Shown one piece after another: positions 51,829-58,337 of a DNA stretch of 64,000 nucleotides. Position numbers and translations under genes: made by a program. The stretch's first letter is position 1. Each line of letters begins with the position of its first letter. The stretch spans positions 4,134 to 68,133 of the forward strand of contig CAKSWQ010000008.1 of the NCBI GenBank assembly GCA_934512105.1, given 5' to 3'. The notes below the pieces were generated by a model that was not told the DNA's origin, did not search any database, and worked only from the letters and a program-made list of their open reading frames with translations. Origin of the DNA: an uncultured Faecalibacterium sp. Lineage in GTDB: Bacteria > Bacillota > Clostridia > Oscillospirales > Ruminococcaceae.

Positions 51829-52416
51829 TCAGGCGGCCACCGCCAGCTTTAAAATGGGCGTGCCGCTGTGGAACAGCCGCAGATATACCGCCGTGCACTT
51901 GGCCAGTTGGGCAAAGTGCTGCTGCGCGGCAGCCGGGTCGCCGTAGGATTTCCAGCACCCGCAGCAGGTAAAGCACTTGCCCCGGTGCCGGATAAATCCC
52001 TCCACGTCTTCCAGCGGATAGCCCAGAAATACCCCGATCTCATGCGGGAAATCCGCTGCCTCTGCCGCACAGCACAGACGCAGGCTGAGCTGGTCCAGCA
52101 ACACGCCGCAGTCCGCTGCATCTTCCGGCAGACGGTAGCCCTCCCGGGCCAAAAAGCTGCGCACAGCGGCATCTGCCAGCACGGTTTGCAGCTTGGCGGC
52201 GCGGTAGACGTACACCAGATACTGCCGGGTGGCAATGCACCCCCGCAGCACCCGCACCTGCAAGCCCTTGGGGTTCAGCTGGGCATTCCAGCCTGCCACC
52301 CGCCGGGCAAGGTCGGCACGGTCGCGCGTTTCGTAGCGGAACAGCCCCGCAGGTTTCAGCCCAGCCAGTACCGGGGCACATTGTTCGATCATTACGGTCT
52401 CAAAATCACGCTCCAT
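51829..52416 (-). CDS. DUF3793 family protein
   Basis: The 195-residue protein has the DUF3793 hallmark HEIGVFLGYPLEDVEGFIRH followed by GKCFTCCGCWKSYGDP (three nearby Cys) and C-terminal helices. Function is unknown; in Clostridia such genes are often found near feo or flavodoxin genes. Here it sits next to feo and has operator-like palindromes upstream, which supports an iron-linked role. No signal peptide or membrane segment. Confidence 0.82.
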   Translation of the reverse strand: MERDFETVMIEQCAPVLAGLKPAGLFRYETRDRADLARRVAGWNAQLNPKGLQVRVLRGCIATRQYLVYVYRAAKLQTVLADAAVRSFLAREGYRLPEDAADCGVLLDQLSLRLCCAAEAADFPHEIGVFLGYPLEDVEGFIRHRGKCFTCCGCWKSYGDPAAAQQHFAQLAKCTAVYLRLFHSGTPILKLAVAA

Positions 52417-52483
52417 GGCGGTTCTCCTTTGGCGGCAGTTCGGGCGGCGGTGTCGGGGTCAGTGTGCCCCGGGTGCCGGGCTG

Positions 52484-52511
52484 TTATAAGTAAGATATAG
52501 CTAACCTCAAC
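52484..52511 (-). promoter_or_regulatory. Candidate promoter and operator-like site for DUF3793
   Basis: On the minus strand TTGAGG and TATAAC are 16 bases apart (52511-52484). The spacer holds GTAAGATATAGCTAAC read on the plus strand (52490-52505), one mismatch from GTTA-N8-TAAC. Confidence 0.5.
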
Positions 52512-52567
52512 TTCAAAAAAGAAGCAGCACGCCCGGACTGCGGGCACTGCTGGTCGGGTTTCATGTG

Positions 52568-52583
52568 GTTAGTTGTTTCTAAC
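52568..52583. promoter_or_regulatory. Putative DtxR-type operator, site 5
   Basis: GTTAGTTGTTTCTAAC is an exact GTTA-N8-TAAC palindrome, 150 bases upstream of the DUF3793 start and 165 bases before the uridine-kinase-like gene on the other strand. It could serve either gene, more likely DUF3793. Confidence 0.55.
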
Positions 52584-52748
52584 GTCAGTAGTGTACCACA
52601 GCATAGCGGACTGTGTCAAGCCTTTATGGCAAAAAAGTTATTTATGGCAAACCGCGACCGCGCTACCCTTCCGGCGGCAGTCGTGGTATAATTGGGATAT
52701 TATCGGGTCTGCCCCTTGGGGCGCACCCCTGCCAAGGAGGCCAAACCC

Positions 52749-53348
52749 ATGCCCACACCCATCACCATGCCCACCCTGTCCGCGCTGCTTAGCGCCGCGC
52801 TGGCGCAAAAGCCCACCCGCCCGCTGGTGCTGGCACTGGACGGCCGCTGCGGCAGTGGTAAAACCACCCTTGCCAACGCGCTGGCGGCGCAGTTTACCGG
52901 CTGCACCCTGCTGCGCACCGACGATTTCTATCTGCCGCCCGCCCGGCGCATCCCGGACTGGGCGCACACCCCCTGCGCCAACATGGACCTTAGCCGCCTG
53001 CGGGACGAGGCGCTGCGCCCGGCCTACGCGGGGCAGACGGTGGCCTACCGAGCGTACAGCTGCCGGGAGGGGGCTTACCTACCCCCGGCACAGCTGCCCG
53101 CGCAGCCGCTGGTGATCTTAGAAGGCAGTTACAGCCACCACCCTCTGCTGCGCCCCTACGAGACGCTGCGAGTCTTTGTGACCTGCACAAAAGCCGAGCA
53201 GACCCGGCGCTTACAGGCGCGGGAGGGCACCCGCTACGCGGATTTTGCCGCACGGTGGATTCCGCTGGAAGAGGGATATTTTAAGCAGTATGACATTGAG
53301 ACAGCAGCGGATTTTGTGGTGGATACCACCGCAGACGGGACGATTTAG
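52749..53348 (+). CDS. Uridine kinase-like P-loop protein
   Basis: The 199-residue protein has Walker A in LDGRCGSGKTTLA, then LLRTDDFYLPP and LVILEGSYSHHP, the order seen in uridine kinase/phosphoribulokinase-type nucleoside kinases. It may phosphorylate a nucleoside or another small alcohol; the substrate is not certain. AAGGAGG precedes the ATG at 52749. The stop codon TAG lies inside a partial family B repeat (GACGATTTAG). Confidence 0.8.
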   Translation: MPTPITMPTLSALLSAALAQKPTRPLVLALDGRCGSGKTTLANALAAQFTGCTLLRTDDFYLPPARRIPDWAHTPCANMDLSRLRDEALRPAYAGQTVAYRAYSCREGAYLPPAQLPAQPLVILEGSYSHHPLLRPYETLRVFVTCTKAEQTRRLQAREGTRYADFAARWIPLEEGYFKQYDIETAADFVVDTTADGTI

Positions 53349-53360
53349 AATGCGTTCCGC
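53336..53360 (+). repeat. Short dispersed repeat, family B partial copy
   Basis: GGGACGATTTAGAATGCGTTC then CGC matches only the first 24 bases of the family B element and supplies the stop codon of the uridine-kinase-like gene. Confidence 0.55.
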
Positions 53361-53580
53361 AGGGTAACTTTCTACTTTCCGTCAGCGTGCAAAGACGCTC
53401 CGCTGGGCCAGAGGCAGGGAGGGGTGTTCCGACTCCCCCCTCCCTACCTCTGGACTCCACCCACCCCGCAACGGGCCAAGGGCTACACGCCCTTGACAAT
53501 CCTAAAGAAGAAGTCGAAGCACAAAAAAGCTAGCGCTGCGCCAGTCGGCGCTAGCGCTTTAACGCTTTTTTCGCTTCTCC
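53349..53580. other. Intergenic stretch with two long hairpins
   Basis: No gene is seen. Two inverted repeats stand out: CCAGAGG-AGGGAGGGG pairing with CCCCTCCCT-CCTCTGG (about 53409-53455), and AAGCTAGCGC pairing with GCGCTAGCGCTT (about 53528-53562), the latter followed by T-rich sequence and possibly a terminator of the uridine-kinase-like gene. Confidence 0.5.
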
Positions 53581-53585
53581 ATTTA

Positions 53586-53769
53586 TAGCCCCTCAGTCGC
53601 TGCGCGACAGCTCCCCCAAGGGGGGAGCCTTTGAGCTCCGCCGGGAACTTTACCGCCACCGCAATAAGCCGTCCCCTTGGACAAACTCTCCCCGGCCGGG
53701 GAGAGATGTCGCGCTAGCGACAGAGTGGGGAACGGGTGGCATCGCCGTAGGAGATGACGGAAGGGGTAA
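53586..53769. repeat. Palindromic intergenic repeat, family A copy 7
   Basis: AGCCCCTCAGTCGCTGCG to GATGACGGAAGGGGT, longer than the other copies because of an inserted CTCTCCCCGGCCGGGGAGAG palindrome. Confidence 0.7.
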
Positions 53770-53781
53770 TATCCCCCATAC

Positions 53782-53820
53782 AAAAAACTCCCCCTGCACC
53801 GTGAGATGCAGAGGGAGTTC
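53782..53820 (-). terminator. Terminator after rfbB
   Basis: AACTCCCCCTGCA and TGCAGAGGGAGTT pair; on the minus strand TTTTTTGT follows, 15 bases after the rfbB stop. Confidence 0.85.
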
Positions 53821-53834
53821 TGGTTTACAGTCTA

Positions 53835-54899
53835 TTACTTATTCTTGTACATATCCTGATAGTAGTTCTGGTAGTCGCCGCTGGTGACGTGGTTCATCCA
53901 CTCCTCGTGGTTCAGATACCAGTCGATGGTCAGCACAATGCCCTTCTCGAAGGGAGTTTCGGGATACCAGCCCAGATCGTTCTTGATCTTGGTGGGGTCG
54001 ATGCCATAGCGGCGGTCGTGGCCCAGACGGTCAGCGACGTGCTTGATGAGCTCCTCGCTGATGCCCTCGTCCTGCAGGCGGTCATGCAGCTGGGCGATGA
54101 TGGTCTTGACGATGAAGATGTTGGGGCGCTCGTTGTGGCCGCCCACGTTGTACACCTCGCCGATCTTGCCGCCGTTGGCCACCATATCAATGGCCTTGCA
54201 GTGATCCTCCACATACAGCCAGTCGCGGATCTGCATACCGTCGCCGTAGACGGGCAGCTGCTTGTGGTGCTTGACGTTGTTGATCATCAGGGGGATCAGC
54301 TTCTCCGGGAACTGGTAGGGGCCGTAGTTGTTGGAGCAGCGGGTGATGTTCACCGGCATGCCGTAGGTGTCGTGGAAGGCCATGACGAACATATCGGCGC
54401 TGGCCTTGGAGGAGGAGTAGGGGCTGTGGGGGCACAGCGGGGTGGTCTCCATAAAGAAGCCGTCCGCGCCCAGAGCGCCGTACACCTCATCGGTGGACAC
54501 CTGCAGGTACTTCTTGCCTTCCTTCCAAGTCTTGGCATCGGCGTCGTACCATGCCTCCTTGGCGCGCTGCAGCAGGTTGACGGTGCCCATCACGTTGCTC
54601 TGCACAAAGATCTCGGGGTTCTTGATGGAGCGGTCCACATGGCTCTCGGCGGCAAAGTTGATGACGTAGTCGAAATCGTACTTTGCAAACAGGCTCTCCA
54701 CCAGCTCCTTGTCGCAGATATCGCCCTGCACGAACACATGGCGGGGGTCGCCCTCCACGTCCTTCAGGTTTTCCAGATTGCCGGCGTAGGTCAGCTTATC
54801 CAGATTGACCAGCAGGATCTCCGGGTATTTTTTGAGCATATAGTGCACAAAGTTGGAACCGATAAAACCGGCGCAGCCGGTGATCAGATAGGTTTTCAT
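53835..54899 (-). CDS. rfbB: dTDP-glucose 4,6-dehydratase
   Basis: The 354-residue short-chain dehydrogenase makes dTDP-4-keto-6-deoxyglucose, step two of dTDP-rhamnose synthesis. It has TGCAGFIGSNFV (NAD motif), NFAAESHVDRS, STDEVYGALG and PYSSSKAS (YxxxK-like). Length and motifs match RfbB. Last gene of the run rfbA-rfbD-membrane protein-rfbB. Confidence 0.95.
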   Translation of the reverse strand: MKTYLITGCAGFIGSNFVHYMLKKYPEILLVNLDKLTYAGNLENLKDVEGDPRHVFVQGDICDKELVESLFAKYDFDYVINFAAESHVDRSIKNPEIFVQSNVMGTVNLLQRAKEAWYDADAKTWKEGKKYLQVSTDEVYGALGADGFFMETTPLCPHSPYSSSKASADMFVMAFHDTYGMPVNITRCSNNYGPYQFPEKLIPLMINNVKHHKQLPVYGDGMQIRDWLYVEDHCKAIDMVANGGKIGEVYNVGGHNERPNIFIVKTIIAQLHDRLQDEGISEELIKHVADRLGHDRRYGIDPTKIKNDLGWYPETPFEKGIVLTIDWYLNHEEWMNHVTSGDYQNYYQDMYKNK

Positions 54900-54919
54900 A
54901 GGTCAGTTTTCCTCTTTAT

Positions 54920-55393
54920 TTATTTGTTGTCCCCGGACTGCGGGCGGGCTGCGGCGCGGGCGCGTTCCTCCTCGGCGCAGCAGTGCTTTGCCACAAGGTA
55001 GAGGTTCTTGTTCATGCTGTTCATGGTCTTGCCCATAGCCTTGGTGTATGCCTCCAGCCCTTGGTTCATGCTGTGAATTTCCTCGTAGGTGGCTTGGGTG
55101 TACCGCGCAAGACCGGCGCTCATGTCGCTGAGTTCCTTGTGGGTGGCCTCGGTATGCTCCACCAGCTCCGCAAAGGCGTACAGCGCCCATGCCGAGCTCA
55201 TCACCACAAACCAGACGATCACCGCAAAGAAAGCGCTTATCACCAGTAGCCAAAAAGCACTGTGGATCACGAGCGACCCGACATTGATGAATGCACCGAA
55301 TGTGACGACCGCTACCACAAACGCCAAAAAGCACTGGAGCTTCACAAAGAGCTTGAGCATATTTGCAGACTTATTCAGGATGCGCTCGAACAT
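54920..55393 (-). CDS. Hypothetical membrane protein inside the rhamnose operon
   Basis: The 157-residue protein has two adjacent membrane segments (about residues 18-42 and 46-70) and then a helical, coiled-coil-like cytoplasmic part with regularly spaced Met, Tyr and Glu residues (YEEIHSMNQGLEAYTKAMGK). AAGGAGGAAG precedes the ATG. I recognise no family. Its place between rfbD and rfbB suggests a link with surface polysaccharide synthesis or its regulation, but this is only positional. Confidence 0.7.
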   Translation of the reverse strand: MFERILNKSANMLKLFVKLQCFLAFVVAVVTFGAFINVGSLVIHSAFWLLVISAFFAVIVWFVVMSSAWALYAFAELVEHTEATHKELSDMSAGLARYTQATYEEIHSMNQGLEAYTKAMGKTMNSMNKNLYLVAKHCCAEEERARAAARPQSGDNK

Positions 55394-55449
55394 AGACTTC
55401 CTCCTTCACCAAGTGCCTCACACTCGGCCTTTCCGCAGGGGGTGTTGTT

Positions 55450-56364
55450 TTATTTCATGCCGTTTTCGCCGTCCCAGTGGGCGAAGAAGCAGGCCAGTGC
55501 GTCCTTCCAGTCGCGGACATCGTTGCCCACGGTGCAGCGCAGCATCCGGTTGTCCAGTGCGCTCCACTTGGGGCGGTCGGCGCTGTCCGGGTGTTTCGCC
55601 TTGTACTCTTCGCTGGTGCAGGGAGCAACGGTGGCATCCACGCCGGAAAGGCGGATAATCTCGGCAGCAAAATCGTACCAGGAGCAGATGCCCTCGCCGG
55701 TGCAGTGGTACAGGCCGTACTCGTGGGTCACGCACAGCTGCAAAATTTCGTGGGCAAGGTCGGCTGCGTTGGTGGGATTGCCGCACTGGTCGTTGACCAC
55801 TTCCAGCTTGCCGAACTTTTTGCCCGCGTTCACGATGGTCTTGACAAAGTTTTTGCCGTAGTAGCTGTACAGCCACGCGGTGCGCACGATGAAGTGGCGG
55901 TGGCAGAACCGCTCCACATACTTTTCGCCCATGAGCTTGGTGGAGCCGTAGGCGCTGATGGGCCCGGGCAGGGTGGCTTCATCCTGCGGGATGCCGCCGT
56001 TCTCCCGGCCGGAGAACACATAGTCGGTGGAAACGTGCACCAGCCGTGCGCCGGTCTTTTCGGCAGCCTGCGCCAGATTGCGGGGGCCAAGGGCGTTTGC
56101 CTTAAAGGCATCGTCGTGGTGCACCTCGCACCCGTCCACGTTGGTGTAGGCGGCGCAGTTGATGATGATATCCGGGCGGTTGCGCCGCACGAACTCGTCC
56201 ACCATCTTGTAGTTGGAGATATCCAGCTCCGGCAGATCCACCGGGATCACCGTAGCGTTGAGCAGCTTTTCGGGGATGGGGCCCAGCTCGCTGCGGCCCT
56301 CCTGCAGCTGCTTGAGCAGCTCTGTGCCCAGCTGCCCCTTGCAGCCTGTGACAATGATTTTCAT
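55450..56364 (-). CDS. rfbD: dTDP-4-dehydrorhamnose reductase
   Basis: The 304-residue reductase forms dTDP-L-rhamnose in the last step. It has TGCKGQLGTEL (NADPH motif), INCAAYTNVDGCE, VSTDYVFSG and the active YGSTKLMGE. Length fits RfbD. Confidence 0.95.
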   Translation of the reverse strand: MKIIVTGCKGQLGTELLKQLQEGRSELGPIPEKLLNATVIPVDLPELDISNYKMVDEFVRRNRPDIIINCAAYTNVDGCEVHHDDAFKANALGPRNLAQAAEKTGARLVHVSTDYVFSGRENGGIPQDEATLPGPISAYGSTKLMGEKYVERFCHRHFIVRTAWLYSYYGKNFVKTIVNAGKKFGKLEVVNDQCGNPTNAADLAHEILQLCVTHEYGLYHCTGEGICSWYDFAAEIIRLSGVDATVAPCTSEEYKAKHPDSADRPKWSALDNRMLRCTVGNDVRDWKDALACFFAHWDGENGMK

Positions 56365-56386
56365 ACCAATGTGCCTTTCCTTATGC

Positions 56387-57274
56387 TTAGTAGCGCAGCT
56401 TGCCGTCGGCCACGTTCTTCAGGTGCTGGCCGTAGGGGCTCTTGCCGTAGCGCTCGGCGCTTTCCAGCAGGGTGTCGCGGTCGATCCAGCCGTACTTGAA
56501 GGCGATCTCCTCCGGTGCGCTGATCTTGATGCCCTGACGCTTTTCGATCATGTGCACAAAGTCGGCAGCCTCCACAAGGCTCTCCATCGTGCCGGTGTCC
56601 AGCCATGCAAAGCCGCGGCCCAGCAGCTGCACATCCAGCTCGTCCTTCTTCAGGTACATATCGTTCAGGGTGGTGATCTCCAGCTCGCCGCGGGCAGAGG
56701 GCTTTACCTGCTTTGCCATCTGCACCACTTCCTTGTTGTAGAAGTACAGGCCGGTGATGGCGTAGTTGGACTTGGGATGCTGGGGCTTTTCCTCCACGCT
56801 GAGCACCTTGCCGTCCTTGTCGAACTCCACGATGCCAAAGCGCTCGGGGTCCTGCACATAGTAGCCGAACACGGTGCAGCGGCCCTTGTTCTCTGCGTTG
56901 GCCACCGCGCTCTTGAGCAGCTTGGAGAAGCCGTTGCCGTAGAAAATGTTATCGCCCAGGATCATGGCGCAGCAGTCGTCGCCAATGAACTCCTCGCCCA
57001 GAATAAAGGCCTGTGCCAGACCGTCCGGGGAGGGCTGCACCTTATACTGCAGATGGATGCCGTACTGGCTGCCATCGCCCAGCAGCGCCTCAAAGCGGGG
57101 CGTATCGGTAGGGGTAGAGATGATCAGGATATCCTGAATGCCCGCCAGCATAAGGGTGGACAGCGGATAGTAGATCATCGGCTTGTCGTAGACCGGCAGC
57201 AGCTGTTTGCTGGTGACCATGGTCAAAGGATAGAGCCGTGTGCCGGCACCGCCGGCGAGAATAATGCCTTTCAT
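56387..57274 (-). CDS. rfbA: Glucose-1-phosphate thymidylyltransferase
   Basis: The 295-residue enzyme makes dTDP-glucose. It begins [18 protein letters not shown], has [26 protein letters not shown] and [19 protein letters not shown], all RfbA signatures. First gene of the rhamnose run. rfbC (the 3,5-epimerase) is not in the window. Confidence 0.96.
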   Translation of the reverse strand: MKGIILAGGAGTRLYPLTMVTSKQLLPVYDKPMIYYPLSTLMLAGIQDILIISTPTDTPRFEALLGDGSQYGIHLQYKVQPSPDGLAQAFILGEEFIGDDCCAMILGDNIFYGNGFSKLLKSAVANAENKGRCTVFGYYVQDPERFGIVEFDKDGKVLSVEEKPQHPKSNYAITGLYFYNKEVVQMAKQVKPSARGELEITTLNDMYLKKDELDVQLLGRGFAWLDTGTMESLVEAADFVHMIEKRQGIKISAPEEIAFKYGWIDRDTLLESAERYGKSPYGQHLKNVADGKLRY

Positions 57275-57508
57275 ACTTGTGCACTCCTTTTTTCTTATAA
57301 AAAGATGTGCAGCTTAATTCAAAGCGGAGCTGCGTCCGCTGTAAACAAATTTGGGTCTGCCGCGTCCGCATTTTTGCAAAAGACGATGGCAGTACACTTT
57401 ATTTTACTATGAAAGCACGCAAAATGCAAGAGTCGGAAAGTACAGAAAGCGGCGTGCCATCGGCACGCCGCTTTCTGCGAATCAAAAACAATCTTATTTC
57501 GTCCCCGC

Positions 57509-58300
57509 TTACCACGCAAAGCCCCACTTGGAAAAGTAGCGCAGCAGGCTGCGCAGCTGCCACAGAAAGGGCTTCAGGCTGCGGTGCGCCGCGCGGTGCC
57601 ATGCGTGGATGGCGGTGTACTGGGGCACCAGATACGCCTTGCCCTGCGTGCGCATCTTCTGGGTGAGGTCAGCGTCCTCCACATACATGAAGTAGTCCTC
57701 GTCAAAACCGCCCACTGCTTTGAAGGCGGCAGTGTCCACCGCCGAAAAGCTGCCGGTGCAGAACTCGATCTCGGTGGGCTTTGTCAGGTCTTTGTCTGCC
57801 ATCAGATAGCGGTCGTTGTACTTTGCCCAGAAACGCAGACAGGGCAGCTGACGGTAGGCCATGGCGCGCACATTGCACCGGCGCAGCGGCAGCTGCTGGG
57901 GTCTGCCGTCCGGGAAGGTCAGTCCCGGGCGGGTCATCACCACGCCGGGGTGCGCCGCCATCCAGTCGGCAAGGTCGCTCAGGGTGTCCGCAGTCAGCTG
58001 GATGTCCGGGTTCAGGATAAAGTGCACCCGGCTGTGCAGCAGTGAGAGCACCGTATTGTGCCCGGTGCCAAAGCCGCCGTTTTCCAGCCGGCAGAGCACC
58101 TGCACGGTCTGCCCGGGGGCGGTGCGCAGGGTGCCGTCCTTTGCAGCAGCGGTCAGCCGCTGGCCGCTGCCGTCCGGGCTGGCGTTATCCACCAGATACA
58201 GCGTAAGCGGGTAGCGGCGGGTACAGTCCAGCACGGTCTGCGCGGCCTTAATGGCCTCCCCGGCGCCGTTATACACCACGATACAGGCTGAAAGCTCCAT
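57509..58300 (-). CDS. Family 2 glycosyltransferase
   Basis: The 263-residue GT-A fold enzyme begins MELSACIVVYNG, with LYLVDNASPDGSGQ, FILNPDIQLT (DxD-like) and GGFDEDYFMYVEDADL, the pattern of rhamnosyl- and related transferases of the WbbL type. The ATG at 58300 is chosen because AAGGGGGAA precedes it. It follows the double glycosyltransferase and lies upstream-adjacent to the rhamnose genes on the same strand, so dTDP-rhamnose could be its donor. Confidence 0.85.
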   Translation of the reverse strand: MELSACIVVYNGAGEAIKAAQTVLDCTRRYPLTLYLVDNASPDGSGQRLTAAAKDGTLRTAPGQTVQVLCRLENGGFGTGHNTVLSLLHSRVHFILNPDIQLTADTLSDLADWMAAHPGVVMTRPGLTFPDGRPQQLPLRRCNVRAMAYRQLPCLRFWAKYNDRYLMADKDLTKPTEIEFCTGSFSAVDTAAFKAVGGFDEDYFMYVEDADLTQKMRTQGKAYLVPQYTAIHAWHRAAHRSLKPFLWQLRSLLRYFSKWGFAW

Positions 58301-58337
58301 CTGCGTTCCCCCTTTCGTTTCGGTTTGCATTAAAGGC

